Assembly: GCF_008801915.1 (NCBI RefSeq)
Contig: NZ_VZOV01000007.1
Span: 183,895-247,894, forward strand
DNA length: 64,000 bases
Reading direction: 5' to 3'
Source of the DNA: Cupriavidus gilardii
GTDB lineage: Bacteria > Pseudomonadota > Gammaproteobacteria > Burkholderiales > Burkholderiaceae
Shown here: positions 17,761-26,199 of the stretch, in pieces
Layout: every line of letters starts with the position of its first letter
Numbering within the stretch: position 1 is the first letter of the stretch
Notes under the pieces: generated by a model
The model's database searches: none
Told to the model about the DNA's origin: nothing
The model's input: only the letters and a program-made list of their open reading frames with translations
Position numbers and translations under genes: made by a program

Positions 17761-17796
17761 GTTTTTGGGGTTGTGGGCGCCCGACCTTCTTCCCGG

Positions 17797-17897
17797 CCCT
17801 CTCCCGCTAGCGGGTGAGGGAGAACACCGTCGGCATGGGAAAAGCCCGCTGGTTTGCTCCCCTCTCCCGCTTGCCGGGGAAGGGATGGGGGAGAGGG
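17797..17897. repeat. Dispersed CCCTCTCCC/GGGAGAGGG intergenic repeat, second copy
   Basis: Two hairpins are seen: CCCTCTCCCGC/GCGGGTGAGGG (17797-17820, one mismatch), and CCCTCTCCC (17860-17868) with GGGAGAGGG (17889-17897). Between them is GGGAGAACACCG, shared with the copy at 55240-55354. It fills most of the 249-bp gap between the ThDP enzyme and the DUF35 gene and may attenuate transcription between them. Confidence 0.7.
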
Positions 17898-18009
17898 CAG
17901 GGGCAGCCCCCTTCACGACCGAATAATCCACCCTTCCGGACAAGCGAATTGCCGAAGCGCTGATGACTGCGGCAAGCTGCCCGCGGAAGGCATCGAGCCA
18001 GGAGACAGC

Positions 18010-18417
18010 ATGACGACACCCACCACCGCGGCGCAGGCCGAGCAGGGGCCGGACCGTATCTATGCGGCCCTGCTGAACGAAGGGCGCTTTCGCATCCAGC
18101 ACTGCCGCGACTGCGGCCGCTACGTGTTCTATCCGCGCAATCTCTGCCCGCACTGCGGCGGCGAGGCGCTGGACTGGACCGATCCCAAGGGTACCGGCAC
18201 CGTGTATTCGACCAGTGTGGTGCGCCGCAAGCCCGATGCGGGCGGCGACTACAACGTCGCGCTGATCGATCTGGACGAAGGCGTGCGGATGATGAGCCGG
18301 GTCGAGGGCGTGGCGCCGCAGGTGGTCCGCATCGGCATGCGGGTCAAGGCGCGCGTCGCGCCCGCGGCCGGCGACGGCGTTCCGGCGATGGTGGTGTTCG
18401 ATCCGGTGGAGGGCTGA
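18010..18417 (+). CDS. DUF35 zinc-ribbon/OB-fold acyl-CoA-binding protein
   Basis: This 135-residue protein has a rubredoxin-like zinc ribbon with Cys32, Cys35, Cys46 and Cys49 (CRDCG...CPHCG), followed by an OB-fold (GTVYSTSVVRRKPDAGGDYNVALIDLDEGVRMMSRVEG). DUF35 proteins are obligate partners of SCP2-type thiolases, aldolases or MaoC hydratases acting on CoA esters. Such a thiolase starts 4 bp downstream, so the two subunits are almost certainly co-translated and form one complex. The start is chosen for AGGAGAC upstream. Confidence 0.93.
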   Translation: MTTPTTAAQAEQGPDRIYAALLNEGRFRIQHCRDCGRYVFYPRNLCPHCGGEALDWTDPKGTGTVYSTSVVRRKPDAGGDYNVALIDLDEGVRMMSRVEGVAPQVVRIGMRVKARVAPAAGDGVPAMVVFDPVEG

Positions 18418-18421
18418 CGCG

Positions 18422-19594
18422 ATGCCAGCACAATCATTGCGCGGTGGCGTCGCCATCGTCGGCGTGGGCCAGGCCGGACTCGGCGAGGCCCACGGCAAGA
18501 CCGAAATGGAAATCCTGGTGGAGGCGGCCAAGGCCGCGGTCAAGGACGCCGGCATGTCGATGCGCGAGATCGACGGCATTGCCACCGCCAGCGTCGGCGC
18601 CACCATGTGGGTGATGCCGGTCGCCGAATACCTGGGCATCCATCCGAAGTTCGTCGACAGCACGATGATCGGCGGCTCGAGCTTCGTCGCGCATATGCTG
18701 CCGGCGATGCTGGCGCTGGAGGCGGGCGTCTGCGACGCGGTGCTGGTCTGCTACGGCAGCAACCAGCGCACCTCGACGGTCGGCCGCGCCGGCATCGCCA
18801 AGGTCCGCTCGGTGCTGGACCCGCAGCCGTACGAGAATCCGTACCAGCCGATGCAGCCGATCACGTCCTATGCGCTCGCGGCCGCGCGGCACATGCATCA
18901 GTACGGCACCACGCGCGAGCATCTGGCCGAGGTCGCGGTGGCCGCGCGCAAGTGGGCACAACTCAATCCCGATGCGCTGATGCGCGACCCGTTGAGCATC
19001 GACGATGTGCTGAACGCACGCATGGTGTCGGACCCGCTGTCGGTGCGCGACTGCTGCCTGGTCACCGACGGCGCCGGCGCCTATGTGATGGTGCGCGCCG
19101 AACGCGCCAGGGATCTGGCCAGGCCGCCGGTCTATGTACTGGGCAACGCCACCGCGACCTGGCACCGGCAGATCTCGAGCATGCCGGATCTGACGGTCAC
19201 CGCCGCGAAGGAGTCGGGCGAGCGCGCGTTCGCGATGGCGGGCATCAAGCCGGCCGATGTCGACGTGCTCGAGCTGTACGACGCCTTCACGATCAACACG
19301 CTGCTGTTCCTCGAAGACCTCGGCTTCTGCGCCAAGGGCGAGGGCGGGCCCTTCGTCAGCGGCGGCGCCATCGCGCCCGGCGGCAGGCTGCCGGTCAATA
19401 CCAACGGCGGCGGGCTGTCGTGCGTGCATCCCGGCATGTACGGCATGTTCATCACCATCGAGGCGGTGCGGCAGTTGCGCGGCGAATGCGGCGAGCGGCA
19501 GGTGGACGGTGCGGAGATTGCACTGGTGCACGGCAACGGCGGCACCTTGTCGAGCCAGTCGACCGCGATCCTCGGCACCGCGGCGGCGCTGTAG
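18422..19594 (+). CDS. SCP2/lipid-transfer-type thiolase
   Basis: This 390-residue thiolase-fold protein pairs with the DUF35 gene just upstream. The region where a thiolase has its nucleophilic Cys reads IGGSSFVAHM (Gly84-Gly85-Ser86-Ser87), so the classical nucleophile seems absent. The C-terminal catalytic segment is present: NTNGGGLSCVHPGMYG and ALVHGNGGTLSSQSTAIL. Proteins of this type in steroid or aromatic side-chain pathways act as retro-aldolases rather than thiolases; whether this one does is inference. With the ThDP enzyme it forms a cluster able to cleave or build C-C bonds on CoA esters. A strong terminator follows. Confidence 0.9.
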   Translation: MPAQSLRGGVAIVGVGQAGLGEAHGKTEMEILVEAAKAAVKDAGMSMREIDGIATASVGATMWVMPVAEYLGIHPKFVDSTMIGGSSFVAHMLPAMLALEAGVCDAVLVCYGSNQRTSTVGRAGIAKVRSVLDPQPYENPYQPMQPITSYALAAARHMHQYGTTREHLAEVAVAARKWAQLNPDALMRDPLSIDDVLNARMVSDPLSVRDCCLVTDGAGAYVMVRAERARDLARPPVYVLGNATATWHRQISSMPDLTVTAAKESGERAFAMAGIKPADVDVLELYDAFTINTLLFLEDLGFCAKGEGGPFVSGGAIAPGGRLPVNTNGGGLSCVHPGMYGMFITIEAVRQLRGECGERQVDGAEIALVHGNGGTLSSQSTAILGTAAAL

Positions 19595-19647
19595 CAGGCT
19601 CGGCGTTCGAGCCGGTGCTGCGACGGCATGCCGCAGCAAGCGAAAGC

Positions 19648-19686
19648 AATGCGGGCGAACGCTTAACGCGTTCGCCCGCATTTTTT
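19648..19686 (+). terminator. Strong rho-independent terminator after the thiolase
   Basis: A 15-bp perfect stem, 19648-19662 paired with 19668-19682 (core GCGGGCGAACGC), has loop TTAAC and runs into a T-tract. It lies 54 bp after the thiolase stop and closes the GntR/ThDP/DUF35/thiolase cluster. Confidence 0.95.
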
Positions 19687-19858
19687 CATTTGGCGAAACC
19701 AGCCGAGGTGAAGTCGCGCGAAGTCGGCAATCCGGGTCAACGATGGCGCCGCGCCGCTCGTCTAGAGAGGGCGATGGCGATTCGCGGGCCGGTCAGGTGT
19801 AGTCCACCGGCCAGGGGATCGTCCGCGAGTGTTCTTCTCCTGCGAGCCTGCCCGCCCC

Positions 19859-20971
19859 ATGACGCTGCCCACCTGCCCGATGCCCTCGTTCCTTCCCGCG
19901 ACGCCGCATATCGGTGACCCGCGATCCCGCGCCTGCCAGCCGCCGCTGCGGCCGCGCGATGCCGCGCAGGTGGCGCGCACCGCGGCCAGGCTGTTTCTCG
20001 GCGAAGGGAGCATCGATGTCACGCTGGCAGCGGATGCCGGCGGCCGCCTGCGCTCGGTGTTCGCCGATATCGGGCGCGAATACCGCCTCCGACTGCACGG
20101 CTGCGACCGGTCGATCGATCCCGACGCCGCCTGCGCCGCGCTCGAACTGGAGATGGGCGTCAAGGTGCTGATCCGCCTGAGCGATTGCCTCAGCGCCCTG
20201 TTCGATCCGCATGGTGCCGTGCAGGACCGCGTGCCGCACGACGATGTCGCCAGGCGCGCCGCGCTGATCGAGTGCGCGGCGGCGATCGCCGACGAGGCGC
20301 TGGTCTGCCGCGACGAGCGCGCCGTCAATGCGGGCGCCGCGCCGGTGCAGCGCCGCCTGACGATTTCCGCGGGCACAGGCGGCGAGATCCGCCTGCACAA
20401 GTTCACGCGCTGGCAACGGCCATCGGATCCGCGCGGCGCCACTGAATCCGCGGCCGAGAGCGGCACGGCAGATTCCCCGGGGGCTCGCGGCACCGAGATG
20501 GACGCGTGCCTGGCCTTCCGGATCCGGCCGTGGCGCCGCACCGGGCGCCGGCGCGACGGCGACCCGCGGCGCGTGCTGCTGCGCTGCCGTATCCGCCCGG
20601 TACGTGTGGGAGACGCACGGCGCATGCATGAGGCCGTGGCGATCTGTGGCCCAGGTGTACGCGACAGGCTCGCCGCGGGCGACTGGCAAGGCGCGTTGCT
20701 GGCGCTGCTGATCCGGTTGTTCCGGCTGCCGATGCGTGGCCGCGGCGAACTCGCGGGCAGGGCGCAGCTCAAGGTCTATCCGATGCCACGCGACGGGCGC
20801 GCGGCGGTCGTCGTGCGGGTGGGCGGGGAAGGGACGCGGCGGCACGGATACCGTGCGGCCATCCACGGCGTCGAAGCGGTCAGGCAGGAACTGCAGAATC
20901 CGCGGCGTCTGCTTCCGGTGCTTGCTCCGGAGCCGGCATGCCGCGACGACGACGGCGTGCGCTGCTATTGA
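19859..20971 (+). CDS. Hypothetical protein, unrecognised
   Basis: I do not recognise this 370-residue open frame. A GTG at 19829 would add ten residues. Composition is protein-like in its first half, with mixed helices such as RDAAQVARTAARLFLGEGSIDVTLAADAGGRLRSVFADIGREYRL and a Cys-containing segment (HGCDRSI, LSDCLSALFD). The middle (about 200-260) is Arg/Gly/Ala-rich and could be disordered. There is no signal peptide or membrane segment. It stands alone between a terminator (19648-19686) and a Bug receptor gene 255 bp downstream. High-GC DNA can keep such frames open by chance, so I treat it as probable, not certain. Confidence 0.5.
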   Translation: MTLPTCPMPSFLPATPHIGDPRSRACQPPLRPRDAAQVARTAARLFLGEGSIDVTLAADAGGRLRSVFADIGREYRLRLHGCDRSIDPDAACAALELEMGVKVLIRLSDCLSALFDPHGAVQDRVPHDDVARRAALIECAAAIADEALVCRDERAVNAGAAPVQRRLTISAGTGGEIRLHKFTRWQRPSDPRGATESAAESGTADSPGARGTEMDACLAFRIRPWRRTGRRRDGDPRRVLLRCRIRPVRVGDARRMHEAVAICGPGVRDRLAAGDWQGALLALLIRLFRLPMRGRGELAGRAQLKVYPMPRDGRAAVVVRVGGEGTRRHGYRAAIHGVEAVRQELQNPRRLLPVLAPEPACRDDDGVRCY

Positions 20972-21226
20972 GCGTCGAGCCGTCGCGCGCGCCGTGCCAT
21001 CCGGTGCGCGCGGTTTGCCGCAGCGCACCCACGGCCGTGCGGAAGGCGGCCTTAGCCAAATGCAAATGGCGAGCGGGCCGGCGCCCCCACACACTGCGGT
21101 GATGGCATCGGCGGAAGCGCCAGGGCTTCTCTCTATATGTAAACGGACCCAGCCCATGCGGACCGAACGTGCGCGAACAACAAAGTGCGCCGGCCGAGCC
21201 AGACCGTTCACCTCAGGAGGAGACGC

Positions 21227-22252
21227 ATGGCAACGAAGCAAACACGATGGCGGCCCGCCGGCACGCTGGCGACCGTGCTGGGCGCGCTGGTCCCAGTGAC
21301 GGCGGTGGCGGTGGCCTCGCTGGCGCTCAGCGAAGGCGCCGCCGCGGCCGAGCCCTATCCCTCTCGCCCGATCAAGCTGATCGTCGGCTATACGCCGGGC
21401 GGTCCGGTGGACACCGCGGCACGCGTCTATGCGGATCATCTCGGACGCGTGCTCAAGCAGCCGGTGGTGGTCGACAATCGCGCCGGCGCCAGCGGCGCGA
21501 TTGCCGCCGAGGTCACGGCCAAGGCGCCGCCCGACGGCTACACGCTGTACTTCGTCGCCAGCCCGACGATGACGATGACGCCGCTGATCCAGAAGGCGGT
21601 CAACTTCAATCCGACCCGGGACTTCAGCCATATCGGGCTGATCACCGATTACACCAACGTGCTGCTGATCAACAAGGACTTCCCGGCCCGCAACGTCGGC
21701 GAGCTGGTCGAGTACGCCCGCAGGCACCCGCAGGGCGTGGCGTTCGGCTCGGCCGGCGTCGGCGCGTCCAACCATCTGTCGGCCGAACTGCTGGCGCAGA
21801 TGAGCGGCGTCAAGATGCTGCACGTACCGTACAAGGGCAACTCGCCGGCGATGACCGACGTGATCAGCGGCAAGATCGCCTTCATGTTCGATATCACCGG
21901 CACCGCGATCGGCCATATCCAGGGCGGCAAGGTGCGGCCGCTGGCGGTGACGTCGAAGGAGCGCAACGCCGCGCTGCCGAACGTGCCGACCATGGTCGAG
22001 TCCGGCTTGAAGGACTATGCGGTGACCGGCTGGTATGCGCTGATCGGCCCGCCGAAGCTGCCGGCCGAGGTAGTCGACACGCTGGTCAAGGCGCAGCAAG
22101 CCGTCGGCGACGATCCGGCCTTCCGCCAGCGCATGACGCAGGGCGGCTACGACCTGAACATCACCGGCCCGAAGCCGCTGGCGGAGCGGATCGAGCGCGA
22201 GCTGCGCCTGTGGGGCGGGGTGGTCAAGACGGCGAAGATCGAGGTGGAATGA
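21227..22252 (+). CDS. Bug-family tripartite tricarboxylate receptor (TctC-like)
   Basis: This 341-residue periplasmic solute-binding protein has a signal peptide (about 1-38, ending AAAAEP). The mature start PYPSRPIKLIVGYTPGGPVDTAARVYADHLG (about 40-70) and GASGAIAAEVTAKAPPDGYTL (about 90-110) are the Bug hallmark motifs; the first contacts the ligand's carboxylate. No TctA/TctB membrane partners are nearby, as is usual for expanded Bug sets in Burkholderiales. The ATG at 21227 has GGAGGAGACGC in front. It faces the MaoC/MmgE/acyl-CoA dehydrogenase cluster and might sense or deliver its substrate. Ligand unknown. Confidence 0.93.
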   Translation: MATKQTRWRPAGTLATVLGALVPVTAVAVASLALSEGAAAAEPYPSRPIKLIVGYTPGGPVDTAARVYADHLGRVLKQPVVVDNRAGASGAIAAEVTAKAPPDGYTLYFVASPTMTMTPLIQKAVNFNPTRDFSHIGLITDYTNVLLINKDFPARNVGELVEYARRHPQGVAFGSAGVGASNHLSAELLAQMSGVKMLHVPYKGNSPAMTDVISGKIAFMFDITGTAIGHIQGGKVRPLAVTSKERNAALPNVPTMVESGLKDYAVTGWYALIGPPKLPAEVVDTLVKAQQAVGDDPAFRQRMTQGGYDLNITGPKPLAERIERELRLWGGVVKTAKIEVE

Positions 22253-22257
22253 CGGCT

Positions 22258-22375
22258 GTGGCGTCATTCCCGCAGACGCGGGACCCGGCGTCTTCGGCCT
22301 TGTGAAGGCCTGGTGGCCTGCCGCCGTTACGAGGCCGCCGGGCCCCGCTTTCGCGGGGACCACGGATGCAGGCGA
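22258..22375. repeat. ATTCCCGC/GCGGGGAC-type intergenic repeat
   Basis: GTCATTCCCGCAGACGCGGGAC opens the gap and GGGCCCCGCTTTCGCGGGGAC closes it, each a small hairpin. They resemble the ATTCCCGC-N-GCGGGAAT palindromes scattered between genes in proteobacteria. It lies between the convergent stops of the Bug gene and the MaoC-like gene, and is a possible bidirectional terminator. Confidence 0.55.
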
Positions 22376-22431
22376 TGCGGGCCGTTGCAGGTGGTTGCGG
22401 GCGGTTGCGGGCGCGCGGGCAACGGCAGGGG

Positions 22432-23370
22432 TTATTCCTCGACCACCGCCCATCCCTCCATCGCCTGCCCGCCCGCATCGTCGCCGGTCCACAGCAGCAC
22501 ACGTCCGGGCTGCTGTTCGTCCCGGCGGCCGCCGACCGTGACCACGTCGTGGTCGAACAGCGGCGCCATGCCGCGAAAGCCGAAGCGCCTGACGTTCGCC
22601 CGTGGCAGTTCGCGCCGCAACAGGTCGACCATCAGCACCGCCTGCAGCGGACCGTGGACGACCAGGCCGGGATAGCCCTCGACGTCGCGCACGTAGTCGT
22701 GGTCGTAATGGATGCGATGCCCGTTGAAGGTCAGCGCCGAGAAGCGGAACAGCATGACCGGATCGGCATGCAGCTGGCGCTGCCATTGCGGCTGGTGCGG
22801 CAGGCGCGGGCGCGGCGGCTGGGCCTGGCCCGGCTCCGGCATCGCGCGATAGACGATGTCATGGCGCTCGCTCAGTGCCGTCTCGCCGCCGACGGTCAGC
22901 ACATGGCGGACCGACACGAACCACAGCTCGCCGCTGCGGCCGGTCTTCTGCTGGACCTCCTCGATGGTCGAGGTTCGCGTGACGGTGTCGCCGACCCGCA
23001 GCGGACGCTGGAAGTCGAGCTCGCTGCCGGCCCACATCCGCCGGGGCAGCGGCACCGGCGGCAGGAAGCCGCCCAGCACCGCGTGGCCGTCGCGGCCCAG
23101 CTTGCGCTGCGGCGCACGCGGCAGGAAATAGAGCCAGTGCCACAGCGGCGGCAGCGGTCCGCTCGCGATCGCGTCGCCGTCCAGGTCCAGCGTGGCGGCG
23201 AGGCCGAGCACCGGTTGCAGCGCCAGCGTCTCGGTGCGGCTCTCGCTGCGGCCGATCCACTGGCGCAGCGCTTCGAGGCTGGTATCGGCCTCGGTCTTCG
23301 TGTCGTGACTGGTATTGGTGTTGATTCGGGTATCGGCGTGGGCCGGATCGGCCGTCAATGGTTGGGCCAC
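22432..23370 (-). CDS. FAS1-like/MaoC dehydratase (mesaconyl-C4-CoA hydratase-like)
   Basis: This 312-residue double-hot-dog enzyme hydrates or dehydrates an acyl-CoA. The first half holds WHWLYFLP and GGFLPPVPLPRRMWAGSELDFQRPLRVGDTVTRTSTIEEV (about 75-140), as in the HTD2/mesaconyl-C4-CoA hydratase group. The second half has the catalytic MaoC motif LFRFSALTFNGHRIHYDHDYVRDVEGYPGLVVHGPL (about 205-245). The GTG at 23370 is chosen because GAGAGGA lies seven bases before it; an upstream ATG adds 16 unlikely residues. It is the last gene of a minus-strand set with MmgE/PrpD and the acyl-CoA dehydrogenase. The substrate is probably a branched or dicarboxylic enoyl-CoA (inference). Confidence 0.88.
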   Translation of the reverse strand: MAQPLTADPAHADTRINTNTSHDTKTEADTSLEALRQWIGRSESRTETLALQPVLGLAATLDLDGDAIASGPLPPLWHWLYFLPRAPQRKLGRDGHAVLGGFLPPVPLPRRMWAGSELDFQRPLRVGDTVTRTSTIEEVQQKTGRSGELWFVSVRHVLTVGGETALSERHDIVYRAMPEPGQAQPPRPRLPHQPQWQRQLHADPVMLFRFSALTFNGHRIHYDHDYVRDVEGYPGLVVHGPLQAVLMVDLLRRELPRANVRRFGFRGMAPLFDHDVVTVGGRRDEQQPGRVLLWTGDDAGGQAMEGWAVVEE

Positions 23371-23439
23371 GGGAATCCTCTCAGTGTTGTAGGAATGGCA
23401 GGGACGGCGTCTTCGCACCGTCTCTGCGAGCGTAGGAGT

Positions 23440-24819
23440 TCAGCCTGCGGCCGGCAACCAGTCCGCCATGCTGTCCATGTGTTCGAGCGCCCAGACGCGC
23501 GCGATGATCGTGCGCATCTCCGCCTCGCTGGCGCCCTGGCGGAAGGCCGCCAGCTGCAGTGCCTTTGCTTCGAGCTCCGGCCGGCTCAGCGTGTTGTCCG
23601 GATCGCCCTTGGGTACATCCACGCGTGCTTCGAGCGTGCGGCCGTCGGTGGTCGTCACGGTGACGCGGCCGATCCACTGGCGCGGATAGGCGGCGTTGAT
23701 CTCGGCGTCGAGCGCCATCGCCACCTTGTCGCGGAAGGCCGCGACGCGCGCATCGCGCAGCGCGTGCTGCTCGAACTCGCCCAGGCCGGCGTGGCCATGC
23801 CAGGCGACCAGCCCGAGCACCGTGCCCATCGAGAACTTCGCCTGATGAATCGTGACCGGATCGACCACGGGGCCCAGTACGTCGATCGCGCCCTGGTGAA
23901 CGTGCGCGGTCACGCTGGCGATCTGCTCGGGATCGACGCTCTCCCGCTGCATCAGCGCCTTCAGCGCGTCGGCGGCCGGGTGGGTGTGCCGGCATGAGGC
24001 GAAGAACTTGAACGAGGTCTCGGCGGTGGCCCAGCGCGTGCCCAGGCCGTCGGTCAGCCGCGCCGGATCGGCGTCGCTGGACATGCCGGCCGCCATGCCT
24101 TGCGCCCCCTCCAGGATGCGGCGCGCGCCGGTGAAGCCGGCCCGCGCCAGATGCGCCGACATCAGGCCGTCGGCGGCCGCCTTGGCGGTATGCAGCTGCT
24201 TCGAATCGGCGGCGTCGCGCAGGAATTCCCACAGGCCCGCGGCCTGGGTGCCGGCCGAGCCCAGCGCCTGGTTGATGCCCTCGGCATCGAGCCCGTACAG
24301 CTTGGCCACCGCGGCCGCGGCGGCCAGCGTGCCGACCGTGCCGGTGGTATGGAACACGCGATAGTGCGAGCGGCCCATGAATTCGCCGATGCGGATGCCG
24401 GCCTCGTAGCCGGCGATCGCCGCGGTCAGCAGCTGCGCTCCGCTGCTGCCCTCGGCCTGGGCCGCGGCCAGCACCGCGGGAAACACCACCGCGGCCGGAT
24501 GCAGCACCGAGCCGTTGTGCACATCGTCCTGCTCGACCACATGCGAGGCCGCGGCATTGACCAGCGCGGCGAACCACGGCGAGGTGCGGCGGCGATCGAC
24601 CAGCACCTCGGCCGGGCCCTGCTGCGGGCCCATCGCCACGGCGAACTCCTGCAGCCGGCGGATCGCCGGGGCGTCCTTGCCGGCGAGGGCCGAGGCGATC
24701 CAGTCGAGGAACAGGTCCTTGGTGCGTTCGACCACGGACGGTGGCACGTCGGACAGCGTGAAGCGGGCAAGGAACTCGCAGAGTTCGCGCGTGGGATAGG
24801 AGCTTGTGGAGCTGGGCAT
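23440..24819 (-). CDS. MmgE/PrpD family protein
   Basis: This 459-residue member of the 2-methylcitrate dehydratase superfamily also has relatives among cis-aconitate decarboxylases and iminodisuccinate epimerases. The N-terminal helical domain includes LFLDWIASALAGKDAPA, the active-site HVVEQDDVHNGSVLHPAAVVFPAVLAAA (about 92-120) and AIAGYEAGIRIGEFMG. FKFFASCRHTHPAADAL (about 273-290) supplies further active-site residues. In this context it probably dehydrates or isomerises a hydroxy di- or tricarboxylate. It lies 67 bp after the acyl-CoA dehydrogenase stop and 69 bp before the MaoC-like gene. Confidence 0.9.
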   Translation of the reverse strand: MPSSTSSYPTRELCEFLARFTLSDVPPSVVERTKDLFLDWIASALAGKDAPAIRRLQEFAVAMGPQQGPAEVLVDRRRTSPWFAALVNAAASHVVEQDDVHNGSVLHPAAVVFPAVLAAAQAEGSSGAQLLTAAIAGYEAGIRIGEFMGRSHYRVFHTTGTVGTLAAAAAVAKLYGLDAEGINQALGSAGTQAAGLWEFLRDAADSKQLHTAKAAADGLMSAHLARAGFTGARRILEGAQGMAAGMSSDADPARLTDGLGTRWATAETSFKFFASCRHTHPAADALKALMQRESVDPEQIASVTAHVHQGAIDVLGPVVDPVTIHQAKFSMGTVLGLVAWHGHAGLGEFEQHALRDARVAAFRDKVAMALDAEINAAYPRQWIGRVTVTTTDGRTLEARVDVPKGDPDNTLSRPELEAKALQLAAFRQGASEAEMRTIIARVWALEHMDSMADWLPAAG

Positions 24820-24886
24820 CGGCTTGGCGTGGAACGGGTTGGCGCGGCGGGGGAGCGGCGGGGGGAGCGGTGAGGTAGCTGCCGCC

Positions 24887-26056
24887 CTAGAAGGACCGCG
24901 GCAGCCCCAGCACGTGCTCGGCCACGTAGGACAGGATCAGATTGGTCGAGATGGGTGCGACCTGGTACAGACGCGTCTCGCGGAACTTGCGCTCGATGTC
25001 GTATTCGGCGGCGAAGCCGAAGCCGCCGTGGGTCTGCAGGCAGACGTTGGCCGCTTCCCACGAGGCATCGGCGGCCAGCAGCTTGGCCATGTTGGCCTCC
25101 TTGCCGCAGGGCTGGCCCGCGTCGAACAGCTCGGCGGCCCGGTAGCGCATCAGGCTGGCGGCCTCGACGTTGACGTAGGAGCGGGCGATCGGGAACTGGA
25201 TGCCCTGGTTCTGGCCGATCGGGCGGTCGAACACGACGCGCTCGCGCGCATAGTGGCTGGCGCGCTCGACGAACCAGTAGCCGTCGCCGATGCATTCGGC
25301 CGCGATCAGGATCCGCTCGGCGTTCAGCCCGTCGAGGATGTACTTCAGGCCCTTGCCTTCCTCGCCGATCAGGTTCTCGGCCGGGATCTCCAGGTTGTCG
25401 AAGAACAGCTCGTTGGTCTCGTGATTGACCATGTTGCGGATCGGCTGGACCGTCAGGCCGTTGCCGATCGCCTCGCGCAGGTCGACCACGAACACGGACA
25501 GCCCTTCGGACTTGCGCTTGACCTGGTCCAGCGGCGTGGTGCGCGCCAGCAGCAGCATCAGGTCCGAATGCTGCACGCGCGAGATCCAGACCTTCTGGCC
25601 ATTGACGACATAGCGGTCGCCCTGGCGCACCGCGGTGGTCTTGAGCTTGGTGGTATCGGTGCCGGTGGTCGGCTCGGTCACCGCCATCGACTGCATGCGC
25701 AGCTCGCCCGCGGCGATGCCCGGCAGCCAGCGCTGCTTCTGCGCCTCGGAGCCGTGCCGCAGCAGGCAGCCCATCACGTACATCTGGCCGTGGCAGGCGC
25801 CGGAATTGCCGCCGCTGCGATTGATCTCCTCCATGATCACGGAGGCGGCCGTCAGCGGCAGGCCGGAGCCGCCATAGTTCTCCGGAATCAGCGCCGACAG
25901 CCAGCCGGCCTGCGTCAGCGCCTGGACGAACTCTTCGGGAAAGGCGTCCTGCTGCTCGACGCGCTGCCAGTAGGCGGAATCGAAGCCGGCGCACAGATCG
26001 CGCACCGCTTCGCGGATTTCGGGGTAATGCGCATCGCGCGCCTGGTCGATCGTCAT
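24887..26056 (-). CDS. Acyl-CoA dehydrogenase
   Basis: This 389-residue FAD enzyme oxidises an acyl-CoA to a 2-enoyl-CoA and passes electrons to ETF. The FAD-binding signatures are MAVTEPTTGTDTTKLKT (about 124-140) and WISRVQHSDL (about 157-166). The C-terminal THGGFGFAAEYDIERKFRETRLYQVAPISTNLIL lacks the Glu at the usual YxGTxE site. By analogy with isovaleryl-CoA dehydrogenase the base would be Glu247 in GLNAERILIA, which hints at a branched-chain substrate. This is inference from one motif. It is the first gene of the minus-strand catabolic set, downstream of the LysR gene on the same strand (143-bp gap). Confidence 0.9.
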   Translation of the reverse strand: MTIDQARDAHYPEIREAVRDLCAGFDSAYWQRVEQQDAFPEEFVQALTQAGWLSALIPENYGGSGLPLTAASVIMEEINRSGGNSGACHGQMYVMGCLLRHGSEAQKQRWLPGIAAGELRMQSMAVTEPTTGTDTTKLKTTAVRQGDRYVVNGQKVWISRVQHSDLMLLLARTTPLDQVKRKSEGLSVFVVDLREAIGNGLTVQPIRNMVNHETNELFFDNLEIPAENLIGEEGKGLKYILDGLNAERILIAAECIGDGYWFVERASHYARERVVFDRPIGQNQGIQFPIARSYVNVEAASLMRYRAAELFDAGQPCGKEANMAKLLAADASWEAANVCLQTHGGFGFAAEYDIERKFRETRLYQVAPISTNLILSYVAEHVLGLPRSF

Positions 26057-26199
26057 CGGAGGGCCCTTCGCGGGGAATCACGGGAATGCGGCCATTATTC
26101 CCGAGCCCGCCGCGCACCGACATTCGCATTTGCCAAAGAGCGGCTTAGGGCGCGCCTTACCTGCGCCCCGGAGCCCGCGCCGCGGCGCGGGACGACGGC

